From Winogradskyella sp. (GTDB lineage Bacteria; Bacteroidota; Bacteroidia; Flavobacteriales; Flavobacteriaceae): a stretch of DNA of 64,000 nt. Each line of letters starts with the position of its first letter. The stretch's first letter is position 1. The notes under the pieces are model-generated. The model saw only the letters and a list, made by a program, of their open reading frames with translations, was not told where the DNA came from and made no database searches. Of the stretch, positions 8,117 through 15,950 are shown in pieces. Where the stretch lies: NCBI RefSeq assembly GCF_003712105.1, contig NZ_RHLG01000004.1, positions 124,001-188,000 of the forward strand, written 5' to 3'. Made by a program: the position numbers and the translations under genes.

Positions 8117-8150
8117 AAAAAAACTCCTAATGGAAATACCACTTGGAGTT
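8117..8150 (-). terminator. Terminator of tRNA-Thr (TGT)
   Basis: AACTCC (8122-8127) pairs with GGAGTT (8145-8150), with further pairing inside, and the minus-strand transcript then runs into a T-run (the A-run before 8122). The same hairpin recurs at 7887-7916 and 8004-8033 in the tandem copies. Confidence 0.7.
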
Positions 8151-8160
8151 ATTAATTTAG

Positions 8161-8234
8161 AGCCGATAGAGGGACTCGAACCCACGACCTGCTGATTACA
8201 AATCAGCTGCTCTAGCCAGCTGAGCTATATCGGC
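8161..8234 (-). tRNA. tRNA-Thr (TGT)
   Basis: 74-nt cloverleaf on the minus strand, with acceptor GCCGATA/TATCGGC, D-arm AGCTCAGCTGG, anticodon stem CTGAT/ATCAG with loop TTTGTAA (anticodon TGT) and T-arm GGTTCGAGTCC. CCA is not encoded. The sequence is identical to the tRNA-Thr at 29317-29390. Partial tandem copies of its 3' end follow downstream. Confidence 0.97.
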
Positions 8235-8246
8235 AAAATTGAAGCG

Positions 8247-8277
8247 CAAATTTAATCTTCTAAATCAAATTTGCAAA
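8247..8277 (-). promoter_or_regulatory. Bacteroidota-type promoter of tRNA-Thr
   Basis: On the minus strand, TTTG (8274-8277), 19 nt, then TAAATTTG (8247-8254) match the Bacteroidota -33/-7 consensus (TTTG, TAnnTTTG). The predicted start is about 10 nt before the tRNA 5' end. Confidence 0.65.
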
Positions 8278-8283
8278 TCAATA

Positions 8284-8553
8284 TTAACCTAACTTATTAA
8301 TTTTTTCGATTAGCTCACGTCCTCTAGACTCGAGTTCGTTGTTAATTGATTTAAAGTGCGCTTTTTTATCTTCAGCGCTACGGTCATTAACCTTAGCAAT
8401 TAAATCATCAAATGTTGCAATGGCTTCATCAATTATTGCATTACTTTCTTTAGTAGGCTTTTCTGCATTGGCTAATTCCCAAACATAAACTGCTTCTATA
8501 ATATCACCCAACACATAATTTATGTCTTTTTTTAAATCTCTTTTGTTTGCCAT
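8284..8553 (-). CDS. Small conserved helical protein of unknown function
   Basis: 89 residues, acidic and helical throughout (MANKRDLKKDINYVLGDIIE at the start, LESRGRELIEKINKLG at the end). No signal peptide, TM segment or metal-binding motif. I recognise it only as the type of short cytoplasmic protein common in flavobacteria. A TACTTTTG box lies 21 nt upstream of the start, so it probably has its own promoter and is separate from the manA operon behind it. Confidence 0.7.
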   Translation of the reverse strand: MANKRDLKKDINYVLGDIIEAVYVWELANAEKPTKESNAIIDEAIATFDDLIAKVNDRSAEDKKAHFKSINNELESRGRELIEKINKLG

Positions 8554-8573
8554 AATGAATTTATTTTAAACCA

Positions 8574-8581
8574 CAAAAGTA
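8574..8581 (-). promoter_or_regulatory. Putative -7 box (TACTTTTG) of the 89-residue protein gene
   Basis: Matches TAnnTTTG and predicts a leader of about 15 nt. No good -33 TTTG is found at the expected distance. Confidence 0.4.
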
Positions 8582-8625
8582 ATAAATCCCTGTAATCTTT
8601 ATTTCATTTTAATGAAGAATTGAAC

Positions 8626-9600
8626 CTAAATGTACACCTCTAAAACTTCAGCATTTTTTGCTACTAAAGTGTACTCTTTTATGGAAGCAGGTATAAGAAT
8701 AGTTTCACCTTTATTAACGGATTCTTTACCATCATTTGTAACTATATCTAATGCGCCATCTACGCATATATATATTATAAATGAGTCGAATGTGTTTTCC
8801 TTTTTTATAGCTGAATCTATTGCTAGATAATTAGTTGTAAAATACTGGCAACTCACCATTGGATTAGACCGGTTCTTGACTTTATCATAATCGACTCTAA
8901 AATCATCTTCCATATTAAAATCAATTGCATCTATGGCCAAATCATTATGCAACTCTCGTTGGTTACCCTTATCATCTACTCTATCCCAATCGTATACGCG
9001 ATACGTAATATCACTAGTTTGTTGAATCTCTGCCAGCATAACACCAGCGCCTATAGCATGTACTCTACCAACTTCTATAAAATAAGTATCTCCTTTTTTT
9101 ACTTTATCAAAATTTAAAATCTCTGTAAGGGTTTTGTCATTAAGATGCTGAAGGTATTTTTTTGGTGTAATTTTTTGATTAAAACCTACAATTAAATTGG
9201 CATTATCCTCAGCCTGTAAGACGTGCCACATTTCTGTCTTTCCAAAAGAATTATGACGCTCAGCCGCCAGTTTATCATTAGGGTGCAACTGAATGCTTAG
9301 ATCTTGTTTGGCATCGATAAACTTTATGAGTAATGGAAACTTATTCCCAAATACAAGCCTATTCTTCTCTCCTAGCAACTCGGCGCCATAATTAGCAATA
9401 ATCTGCTTAAGTGTTTTACCTTTTAATGCGCCATTGCTAATCGTTGACACATCGCCATCTACATCACTTAATTCCCAGCTTTCTCCTATATAATCTGAGT
9501 TTGATTTTTTTCCAAGGACCTGAGATAATTTTGTTCCACCCCAAATTTTTTCTTTCAAAATTGGATTGAACTTTAATGGATATAAAGGCACTTTATTCAA
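8626..9600 (-). CDS. manA: Class I mannose-6-phosphate isomerase
   Basis: 324 residues. Interconverts mannose 6-phosphate and fructose 6-phosphate, feeding GDP-mannose synthesis. The N-terminus YPLKFNPILKEKIWGGTKL is typical of the short Bacteroidota/Firmicutes type I enzymes. Zn ligands are visible in SIQLHPND (Gln, His), GKTEMW (Glu) and VHAIGAG (His), in a cupin fold. No ATG fits the conserved N-terminus: the start is either the TTG at 9600 or the GTG at 9591. The gene begins directly after the queD stop and is the third gene of the idi-queD-manA run. Confidence 0.9.
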   Translation of the reverse strand: MNKVPLYPLKFNPILKEKIWGGTKLSQVLGKKSNSDYIGESWELSDVDGDVSTISNGALKGKTLKQIIANYGAELLGEKNRLVFGNKFPLLIKFIDAKQDLSIQLHPNDKLAAERHNSFGKTEMWHVLQAEDNANLIVGFNQKITPKKYLQHLNDKTLTEILNFDKVKKGDTYFIEVGRVHAIGAGVMLAEIQQTSDITYRVYDWDRVDDKGNQRELHNDLAIDAIDFNMEDDFRVDYDKVKNRSNPMVSCQYFTTNYLAIDSAIKKENTFDSFIIYICVDGALDIVTNDGKESVNKGETILIPASIKEYTLVAKNAEVLEVYI

Positions 9601-10008
9601 CTAACCTGAGTATTTAACAAAGTTACGAGGTGTTTCGTATAGTGTAACTTCTAAGTCGAGCTTTGGATCTAACTTTGCTTTTATCTTATTATAGATGACG
9701 ACCACTATGTTTTCTGCAGTTGGATTTAACTCTTTAAATTCAGGAACCTCAAGATTAAGGTTTTTATGATCAAAAGCATCTTCGACCTCGGACTTTATAA
9801 TATCTTTTAAGATTTTCACGTCTATAACATAACCTGTTTCAGGGTCTATTTCTCCTGTAACGCTTGCAATGAGTTCATAGTTGTGCCCGTGAAAATGCGG
9901 ATTATTACATTTCCCAAAAACTGCATCGTTTTTCTCAAAGCTCCAATCTTGACGATATAATCTATGCGCCGCGTTAAAATGTGCTTTTCTGGATACAGTT
10001 ACTCTCAT
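9601..10008 (-). CDS. queD: 6-carboxy-5,6,7,8-tetrahydropterin synthase / 6-pyruvoyl-tetrahydropterin synthase family
   Basis: 135 residues. Converts dihydroneopterin triphosphate to 6-carboxytetrahydropterin, the first committed step towards queuosine and other 7-deazaguanines. Zn ligands are H15 (FNAAHRL) and H40/H42 (PHFHGHNY); the catalytic Cys34 is in FGKCNN. Cytoplasmic. The start codon overlaps the idi stop (ATGA), so the two are probably translationally coupled, and manA follows with no gap. The pairing with idi and manA has no obvious metabolic logic and may be only a shared housekeeping transcript. Confidence 0.93.
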   Translation of the reverse strand: MRVTVSRKAHFNAAHRLYRQDWSFEKNDAVFGKCNNPHFHGHNYELIASVTGEIDPETGYVIDVKILKDIIKSEVEDAFDHKNLNLEVPEFKELNPTAENIVVVIYNKIKAKLDPKLDLEVTLYETPRNFVKYSG

Positions 10009-10529
10009 TGGGTAATATTAATATGTTCGTAAAACTTTTCAAAGATAATCTTAAACCAAGCTGTATACAAATCAGGGTTGTGTTCGATATCTTCTCTTAC
10101 ATCCTCAAGAGCCATCCATTTCCAATCAGCTACTTCTTCAGTGTTAATAATTGGTTCGTCGTTATAGTTTCCAATCATTATATGATCTAACTCATGTTCG
10201 GTTAACCCATTATCAAAAGGCGCTTTGTAAATAAAAGAAGTTGTTTCTTTTAACGATGTAACAAAACCCATCTCCTCTTGCAATCGTCTTCTTCCCGCTT
10301 CTAAATTGCTTTCACCATCACGCTGATGACTGCAGCATGTATTTGTCCATAAACCAGGAGAGTGATATTTATGAAGTGCACGTTGTTGAAGCATGAGTTC
10401 ATTTTTATCATTGAATATAAATACTGAAAATGCACGATGCAAAACTGCTTTTTCGTGAGCTTCTAGTTTTGGCATTAGACCTATTTTCTCGTCTTTTTCG
10501 TTAACGAGTATTACCTGTTCTTCAATCAT
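10005..10529 (-). CDS. idi: Isopentenyl-diphosphate delta-isomerase, type 1
   Basis: 174 residues. Isomerises IPP and DMAPP for isoprenoid synthesis (menaquinone, carotenoids, undecaprenyl phosphate). It has the Nudix-like fold of type 1 enzymes with LHRAFSVFIFN, the catalytic-cysteine motif LWTNTCCSH, the GRRRLQEEMG Nudix helix and EVADWKW. First gene of the idi-queD-manA operon. A TAATTTTG box sits immediately before the ATG, predicting a nearly leaderless mRNA. Confidence 0.95.
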   Translation of the reverse strand: MIEEQVILVNEKDEKIGLMPKLEAHEKAVLHRAFSVFIFNDKNELMLQQRALHKYHSPGLWTNTCCSHQRDGESNLEAGRRRLQEEMGFVTSLKETTSFIYKAPFDNGLTEHELDHIMIGNYNDEPIINTEEVADWKWMALEDVREDIEHNPDLYTAWFKIIFEKFYEHINITQ

Positions 10530-10533
10530 AACG

Positions 10534-10541
10534 CAAAATTA
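10534..10541 (-). promoter_or_regulatory. Putative -7 box (TAATTTTG) of idi
   Basis: Matches TAnnTTTG only 4 nt before the ATG; if used, the message would be leaderless or nearly so. No -33 TTTG at the right distance. Confidence 0.35.
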
Positions 10542-10773
10542 AGGCGTATATTTATATATAATTATAATGATTTCATAAAAATAGCCGTTTAAAAACTAAA
10601 CAATTACAAATCATTATATGAAATTGCCTCTTATTCATAATTAAATGTATACCTACACTTATGCAATATTAATATGGCAATAGATTTCATTTTTAATGTA
10701 AGTATTTTCTTATTTTTAAAGCTATTATATTAGGTAATGTTTTTCTATATTGCAATTTACAAACGTATCGACT
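10542..10773. other. AT-rich divergent intergenic region (idi / GTPase operon)
   Basis: No ORF supported. A 10-bp inverted repeat (ATAATGATTT at 10564-10573 and AAATCATTAT at 10608-10617) could be an operator. The promoter of the signalling operon should lie in the last 60 bp; I see no perfect consensus. Confidence 0.4.
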
Positions 10774-11127
10774 ATGAAAACTAAGACAAATGGTAAGTTA
10801 AATAATACTAAAAAAGAGGCAGAAGTTTCAAAATTTGAAGCTATAAAGGATATTCTTTTTGGTGAAAATATTCAAAATTACGACCAAGAGTTCGAGTCTG
10901 TAAAAAAAGACATCTTAAATAAGAGACAAGAGCTTTTAGATTTAATAGCTGACACCAAGACTGAATTAGATACCGCTATTGATAATTTATCCACGGATTT
11001 AAACATTAGAATTACTGAGTTAGATGATAAACTTCAGAATAGTATGGAACTTTTAGAAGACAACAAAGTTAGTAAAAAAGTTCTTGGTGACCTCTTTATT
11101 AAGCTGGGCAATAAACTAAATGATTAA
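10774..11127 (+). CDS. Coiled-coil protein, first gene of the Ras-like GTPase operon
   Basis: 117 residues from the ATG at 10774; an upstream TTG at 10750 would add eight unlikely residues. The N-terminal part has IKDILFGENIQNYDQEF, followed by a long heptad-like region (about 45-105: VKKDILNKRQELLDLIADTK and on) predicted to form a coiled coil. Cytoplasmic and acidic. I recognise no catalytic domain. The following gene starts 5 nt later and also begins with a coiled coil, so the two may form a complex. Confidence 0.75.
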   Translation: MKTKTNGKLNNTKKEAEVSKFEAIKDILFGENIQNYDQEFESVKKDILNKRQELLDLIADTKTELDTAIDNLSTDLNIRITELDDKLQNSMELLEDNKVSKKVLGDLFIKLGNKLND

Positions 11128-11132
11128 ACACC

Positions 11133-11936
11133 TTGCAATCTGAAGACTATAAAATAGAAGAGCTCCAACGCCTTCTTCTTCAGGAAGATAGAGACACTAC
11201 TAATGCCCTTAAACAAGAGCTTGAAGACTTAAAATTACTTATTGAAACAGAGAAAGAACTTGACGGTAAAGTAGGTCCTATCATTACCAAATATCTCAAC
11301 TTATACACAGAAGACATCCCAGAAAAACTTGGTCCAACAATTACCAAGACATTAAAAAACGAAATAGAAAAATCTAAAGACACCATAGTAGATGCACTAT
11401 ACCCTATTATTGGTAAACTTATTAAACGTTATATCCAAAAGGAGTTTCAGAAGCTATCAGACAAAATAAATTATCAGGTAAATCACAGATTTTCATTAAA
11501 ATCCATAGCAAGAAAGTTAAAGTCAATATTTACCGGTGTTAAAGAAGAGGATATCATAATCTCTGAATTATCGGATACTCAGATACAAGAGGTTTTTGTT
11601 GTAGAAAAAAATTCTGGAATACTTAAAGGAAGTTTTTCAAAAACAAATACCATTGACAAAGAGGTATTATCTGGTATGCTTACGGCAATCAAGAGTTTTG
11701 TCGAAGATGCGCTCAAAACTGGAGATGAGCAACTAGAAACCATTGAATATGGGCTTTATAATATATATATTCAAAATTTTAAGACCTACTACATAGCTGT
11801 TGTTTTGCATGGCGTTTTCGATTCTACTTTTAAAGAAAAACTCGAGGAAGATTTACTTACCTTCTCCCAAAAACATTACAAGGCATCTAAATCAAGAGTA
11901 GAAATCTCCGAATCACTTAAAGATATGTTCTCATAA
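11133..11936 (+). CDS. Coiled-coil protein with probable roadblock/longin-like C-terminal domain
   Basis: 267 residues. The start is a TTG, because an in-frame TGA lies 12 nt upstream and no ATG or GTG is near. Residues 1-60 look like a coiled coil. Residues 62-140 contain LGPTITKTLKNEI and IVDALYPIIGKLIKRYI, a segment I recall from OmpA-type envelope proteins of other phyla. Residues about 145-250 (IQEVFVVEKNSGILKGSF, MLTAIKSFVEDAL, IEYGLYNIYIQNFKTYYIAVVLHG) have the strand-strand-helix-strand-strand-strand pattern of a roadblock/longin fold. Roadblock proteins such as MglB act on small GTPases, and the next gene (1-nt overlap, TAATG) is exactly that. The domain call is inference. Confidence 0.7.
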   Translation: MQSEDYKIEELQRLLLQEDRDTTNALKQELEDLKLLIETEKELDGKVGPIITKYLNLYTEDIPEKLGPTITKTLKNEIEKSKDTIVDALYPIIGKLIKRYIQKEFQKLSDKINYQVNHRFSLKSIARKLKSIFTGVKEEDIIISELSDTQIQEVFVVEKNSGILKGSFSKTNTIDKEVLSGMLTAIKSFVEDALKTGDEQLETIEYGLYNIYIQNFKTYYIAVVLHGVFDSTFKEKLEEDLLTFSQKHYKASKSRVEISESLKDMFS

Positions 11937-12427
11937 TGTCAATTTCTAAAAAAATAGTGCTTTTAGGACATTATGGTGTTGGTAAAACATCAATTATTAG
12001 GCAGTTTGTAACAAATGAGTTTTCGTCGGACTACAAAGTTACAATAGGAGTTCATATACTTAAAAAAGAGGTGTTAATAAAAGATGAGTTGATATCACTT
12101 ATTCTCTGGGATATTGAAGGTACTGACCATATTAATCAAATAAGCCAAGCTTATTTACTTGGCTCACATGCTTTTGTTTTTACCTACGATATATCGCGAC
12201 CAGCTACCTATAAAAATTTACTTGATCAAATCGATGGGCTTAGAAATGCATTCCCAAATACTTTGTTTAAAATTATTGGGAATAAGCTGGATTTGATTTC
12301 TGAAGTTAATATCGACTCGGATGCTTATAAAAGCATTATTGAAAAAACAGATTATTTAACCAGTGCTAAAACTGGTGAGAACATTGAACCTTTGTTCAAT
12401 GACTTGGCCTTAGAATTTTCCAAATGA
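11936..12427 (+). CDS. Ras-like small GTPase
   Basis: 163 residues, a complete minimal Ras-fold G domain. The G boxes are visible: G1 GHYGVGKT (11-18), switch-I Thr36, G3 WDIEG (58-62), G4 NKLD (116-119) and G5 TSAK (142-145). At the position of the catalytic Gln in Rab/Ras (the residue after the G3 Gly) there is Thr63, which suggests slow intrinsic hydrolysis or a GAP that supplies the missing group. No lipidation cysteine is present at the C-terminus. It overlaps the roadblock-like gene by 1 nt and the histidine kinase gene by 4 nt (ATGA), so all are co-translated. It resembles bacterial Ras-superfamily proteins (MglA/Rup groups); the exact subgroup is not assigned. Confidence 0.9.
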   Translation: MSISKKIVLLGHYGVGKTSIIRQFVTNEFSSDYKVTIGVHILKKEVLIKDELISLILWDIEGTDHINQISQAYLLGSHAFVFTYDISRPATYKNLLDQIDGLRNAFPNTLFKIIGNKLDLISEVNIDSDAYKSIIEKTDYLTSAKTGENIEPLFNDLALEFSK

Positions 12428-13920
12428 GTATTCTAAAATCCATAAGAGAATCGTATATAGAAAAAAATACTCAGTTTATTTTAATTGATAATGAAGGTAT
12501 TATTAAAGAGAGTGATAATGTTTTGTTTCACTGTGAAATTGAAAACCTTATAACAGATATACACCCATTTTTTTTGAGCATAAACCACCTGAATCTAGAT
12601 GACTCATATGATCTTACCTGTGTGCATTTAGATATTAACAACAAAGAATTAATATGCGATATCTCGGTTAAAAAGCATAACAGTTATATTTTAATTATAA
12701 TCTCAGATTTTTCTACGCATTACAATTCTTTTCAGAGTTTAGCTCAATCGCGAAATGAAACGGCTATTGCTTCCGAATTAATGGAAATTGAAAATTATAT
12801 CCTCAATAAAAAACAAGCCTTTAAAGATAAATTTATCGCCAACTTTAATCACGAACTTGTATCACCAATATTGAGTTTACTTACATTTTCTGATGCACTT
12901 AAAAAAACCCAGTTAACACCTGAACAAAAAGATTATTCTGAAATTATCCTTTCTTCTAGCGATACTCTTAAAAACATGGTTAATGACATTTTTGACATCA
13001 CCAAAATTGAAACAGGAAACCTTGATATCGTCAACAAAAGGTTTAGTTTAAAACGACTAGTTAAGGTTATAAAAGCTGACTATAGCAGACGATTTAGACG
13101 TAAAAATTTAGATTTTGAAATCATCTATGCTCATGATATGCCAGATTATATTGTTAGTGATAAACTAAGAGTGAATCAGATTATTTCAAACCTTCTCAAT
13201 AATGCTCTAAAATATACTGAAACCGGTTCAGTCACTGTAGCTATAGACACTGTATATCGTAGAGCTAGGAAGTTAACATTCAACATTAAGGTTAGTGATA
13301 CTGGTATCGGAATTGCAAAAGAGTATCACGACTATATCTTTGAGCGCTTTAATAGATTAGAAACTACAAAAGCAACACAAGGCAACGGATTAGGGCTTTC
13401 TATAACTAAAGATATTATTGGACTAATGGGTGGCGAAATCAATGTAAAAAGTATTCCTAATCAAGGATCTACATTTACAGTAACATTTCGCGTGACTACA
13501 CCACTCAGAGCACCAAATAAAGAATCTAAACCTGAAAACCCATCAAACGATTCTACTAAAAAAGAGGTATTACTCGTAGAAGATAACCAATCAGATCAAC
13601 TAAGTTTATTTAAGATTTTAGCCTCGACTAAATCTTATTTTATTGATATAGCTCAAAATGGGAATGAAGCTGTAAAAATGCATAAACAAAAAGATTATGA
13701 TTTAATCCTGATGGATTATAAACTCAATTCCATCGATGGTTTAGAAGCAAGTAAACTTATTAATAAGGGTAAAAGAAATAAAACACCTATTATTATGGTA
13801 ACCGGTATTAAAATAAACGAATCTTTGCTTCAGCAATACCATAGGTATGTCAACGACATCATAAATAAACCTTTTCTTCCGGAAACTCTCATAGAACGCA
13901 TAAAAATGCATATAAAATAA
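12424..13920 (+). CDS. Soluble hybrid histidine kinase / response regulator
   Basis: 498 residues without TM segments. N-terminal region 15-100 looks PAS-like (FILIDNEGIIKES, followed by beta-rich sequence). A helix leads to the H-box NFNHELVSP with H143, the N-box NQIISNLLNNALKY (251-264), the G1 box SDTGIGIA (291-298), FERF, and the G2 box GNGLGLS (320-326). A C-terminal receiver domain (about 381-498) has the acidic pair E386/D387, phospho-acceptor D431 in LMDYKL, T460 and K482. There is no DNA-binding output domain, so it may phosphorylate an unlinked partner or act through protein contacts. Fourth gene of the GTPase operon, with a 4-nt overlap upstream. Confidence 0.92.
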   Translation: MSILKSIRESYIEKNTQFILIDNEGIIKESDNVLFHCEIENLITDIHPFFLSINHLNLDDSYDLTCVHLDINNKELICDISVKKHNSYILIIISDFSTHYNSFQSLAQSRNETAIASELMEIENYILNKKQAFKDKFIANFNHELVSPILSLLTFSDALKKTQLTPEQKDYSEIILSSSDTLKNMVNDIFDITKIETGNLDIVNKRFSLKRLVKVIKADYSRRFRRKNLDFEIIYAHDMPDYIVSDKLRVNQIISNLLNNALKYTETGSVTVAIDTVYRRARKLTFNIKVSDTGIGIAKEYHDYIFERFNRLETTKATQGNGLGLSITKDIIGLMGGEINVKSIPNQGSTFTVTFRVTTPLRAPNKESKPENPSNDSTKKEVLLVEDNQSDQLSLFKILASTKSYFIDIAQNGNEAVKMHKQKDYDLILMDYKLNSIDGLEASKLINKGKRNKTPIIMVTGIKINESLLQQYHRYVNDIINKPFLPETLIERIKMHIK

Positions 13921-13921
13921 T

Positions 13922-13929
13922 TATTTTTG
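13922..13929 (+). promoter_or_regulatory. Putative -7 box (TATTTTTG) of prfC
   Basis: TAnnTTTG match 17 nt before the prfC ATG, in the 26-nt gap behind the histidine kinase stop. No -33 TTTG at the usual distance, so support is weak. Confidence 0.35.
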
Positions 13930-13946
13930 CGCTCTTTATAAATGTT

Positions 13947-15533
13947 ATGAGTTTTATATCCGAAATCAATAGAAGACGAACATTTGGTATTATTTCGCAT
14001 CCTGATGCTGGAAAAACTACCTTAACTGAAAAGCTATTACTCTTTGGTGGTGCTATACAAGAAGCTGGTGCAGTAAAGAGTAATAAAATTAAAAAAGGTG
14101 CTACCAGTGATTTTATGGAGATTGAACGGCAAAGAGGTATTTCGGTAGCTACTTCTGTACTTGCTTTTGAATACAATGGCATTAAAATAAACATTCTTGA
14201 TACGCCTGGTCACAAAGATTTTGCTGAAGATACGTTTAGAACACTTACTGCTGTGGATAGCGTTATTGTTGTTATTGATGTTGCTAAAGGTGTTGAAGAA
14301 CAGACTGAAAAGCTAGTTGAAGTCTGTCGAATGCGAAATATTCCCATGATAGTTTTTATCAATAAACTTGACCGAGAAGGAAAAGACGCCTTTGACTTAT
14401 TGGATGAAGTAGAACAAAAACTAGGGCTTAAAGTATGCCCTTTAAGTTTTCCTGTAGGAATGGGATACGACTTTAAAGGTATTTATAATATATGGGAGAA
14501 AAATGTAAATCTTTTTACAGGAGATAGTAAAAAAGATATTGAAGATACTGTTGAAATTACTGATTTATCTTCTCCAGAATTAGAACAATTGGTTGGAGAA
14601 AATCATGCTAATGATCTTAGGGACAATATTGAATTAGTTAATGGTATCTATCCTGAATTTGATAAAGATGCTTATTTAAACGGTGAGCAACAACCCGTGT
14701 TTTTTGGATCGGCCTTAAACAACTTTGGGGTAAGAGAATTGCTAGACTGTTTTGTAGATATTGCTCCTAAACCTCGTGCTAAGCATAGCGAAGAACGCCT
14801 TGTAAAACCCGATGAAGAAAAATTTAGTGGTTTTGTGTTTAAAATCCATGCTAATATGGATCCAAACCATAGAAACCGATTGGCATTTGTAAAAATAGTC
14901 TCTGGAGAGTTTAAGCGCAATACACCATATCTTCATGTACGCCATAACAAAAAGGTGAAATTCTCAAGCCCTAATGCTTTTTTTGCTGAAAAAAAGGAAA
15001 TAGTAGATATCTCATATCCTGGTGATATTGTAGGTTTACAGGATACAGGCAACTTTAAAATTGGTGACACACTTACTGAAGGTGAAATATTAAATTATAA
15101 AGGTATTCCAAGCTTTTCGCCTGAACATTTTAGATACATTAATAATGCAGACCCATTAAAATCGAAGCAATTATACAAAGGCATTGACCAATTGATGGAC
15201 GAAGGTGTAGCTCAACTTTTTACTTTAGAGCTCAATGGTAGAAAAGTCATTGGTACTGTTGGTGCATTACAATATGAAGTTATTCAGTACAGATTAGAGC
15301 ATGAATATGGTGCTAAGTGTACTTATGAAAATCTTAATGTACATAAAGCATGCTGGGTAGATGCTGAAGATGAAAAGAACGAAGAGTTTAAAGAGTTTAA
15401 ACGCGTTAAACAACGTTATTTGGCCAAGGATAAGAGTGATCAATTGGTGTTTCTAGCAGACTCTATGTTTACATTACAAATGACTGAACAAAAATATCCA
15501 AGTATAAAATTTCATTACACTTCAGAGTTCTAA
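13947..15533 (+). CDS. prfC: Peptide chain release factor 3
   Basis: 528 residues, normal length for RF3. This translational GTPase recycles RF1/RF2 after peptide release. The G1 motif SHPDAGKTT, the switch region with RQRGISVATSV, DTPGHKDF and NKLD are all intact, followed by domain II and the RF3-specific C-terminal domain (GTVGALQYEVIQYRLEHEYG). Monocistronic behind the signalling operon, and ends in a bidirectional terminator shared with the convergent DUF3467 gene. Confidence 0.97.
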   Translation: MSFISEINRRRTFGIISHPDAGKTTLTEKLLLFGGAIQEAGAVKSNKIKKGATSDFMEIERQRGISVATSVLAFEYNGIKINILDTPGHKDFAEDTFRTLTAVDSVIVVIDVAKGVEEQTEKLVEVCRMRNIPMIVFINKLDREGKDAFDLLDEVEQKLGLKVCPLSFPVGMGYDFKGIYNIWEKNVNLFTGDSKKDIEDTVEITDLSSPELEQLVGENHANDLRDNIELVNGIYPEFDKDAYLNGEQQPVFFGSALNNFGVRELLDCFVDIAPKPRAKHSEERLVKPDEEKFSGFVFKIHANMDPNHRNRLAFVKIVSGEFKRNTPYLHVRHNKKVKFSSPNAFFAEKKEIVDISYPGDIVGLQDTGNFKIGDTLTEGEILNYKGIPSFSPEHFRYINNADPLKSKQLYKGIDQLMDEGVAQLFTLELNGRKVIGTVGALQYEVIQYRLEHEYGAKCTYENLNVHKACWVDAEDEKNEEFKEFKRVKQRYLAKDKSDQLVFLADSMFTLQMTEQKYPSIKFHYTSEF

Positions 15534-15554
15534 AATTCTTTACTAGAAATTAAA

Positions 15555-15597
15555 CAAAAAAGCATAGTAACTTATTGAGTAATACTATGCTTTTTTC
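15555..15597. terminator. Bidirectional terminator between prfC and the DUF3467 gene
   Basis: AGCATAGTA (15561-15569) pairs with TACTATGCT (15583-15591); an A-run on one side and a T-run on the other allow termination from both strands. Confidence 0.88.
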
Positions 15598-15616
15598 TAT
15601 TAATTAGAATTTGCTT

Positions 15617-15934
15617 CTAAGCTTGTCCTGTTGGTCCAAAATTAATTGGTACTTGTGGTTGCTCGTAGTCTTTTATGGTTCCATTAGCCTGCTCGAAGCG
15701 TTTTACATTTTCATTTAATGCCTTTACCAAACGCTTTGCATGTTGTGGTGTAAGAATTATTCGAGATTTTACTTTACTCTTTGGCGTACCAGGCATAATA
15801 TTTACAAAGTCCACTACAAATTCTGAAACTGAGTGATTAATAATTGCCAAATTAGAGTATGTTCCTTGAGCAACAGATTCGTCTAACTCAATATTTATTT
15901 GTCCCTTTTTAGGTTGATTTTTATCGTCTGCCAT
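15617..15934 (-). CDS. DUF3467 family protein
   Basis: 105 residues from the ATG at 15934. An upstream in-frame ATG at 15961 would add nine residues but lies in the loop of a hairpin (15951-15971) and the family usually begins near MADDKNQ. The sequence INIELDESVAQGTYSNLAII, SEFVVDFVNIMPG and SRIILTPQHAKRLVKALNENV is diagnostic of DUF3467, a small beta-alpha protein widespread in Bacteroidota with no known function. In related genomes it lies just downstream of rpoC, as here. Confidence 0.93.
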   Translation of the reverse strand: MADDKNQPKKGQINIELDESVAQGTYSNLAIINHSVSEFVVDFVNIMPGTPKSKVKSRIILTPQHAKRLVKALNENVKRFEQANGTIKDYEQPQVPINFGPTGQA

Positions 15935-15950
15935 TGAAAATTTATTTTTC

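Larger units (their letters stand above)
7884..8120. repeat. Two 117-bp tandem copies of the tRNA-Thr 3' end plus its terminator
   Basis: Copies begin at about 7887 and 8004, with the functional tRNA copy beginning at 8122 (periods of 117 and 118 bp). Each holds a hairpin (AACTCC...GGAGTT) and the last 17 nt of tRNA-Thr (7927-7943; 8044-8060), then a REP-like sequence (7943-7961; 8060-8079) and about 45 bp of shared spacer. Similarity to the tRNA ends at the REP-like element. Confidence 0.85.

Noticed and set aside
7877-8185. Minus-strand ORF with a three-fold internal repeat (SPSIGSK...)
   Set aside because: It is the translation of the 117-bp tandem tRNA-end repeats and has no start or family support.
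7884-8234. CRISPR-like periodic repeats
   Set aside because: Only two or three units of 117-118 bp, each largely identical throughout, not short repeats with variable spacers.
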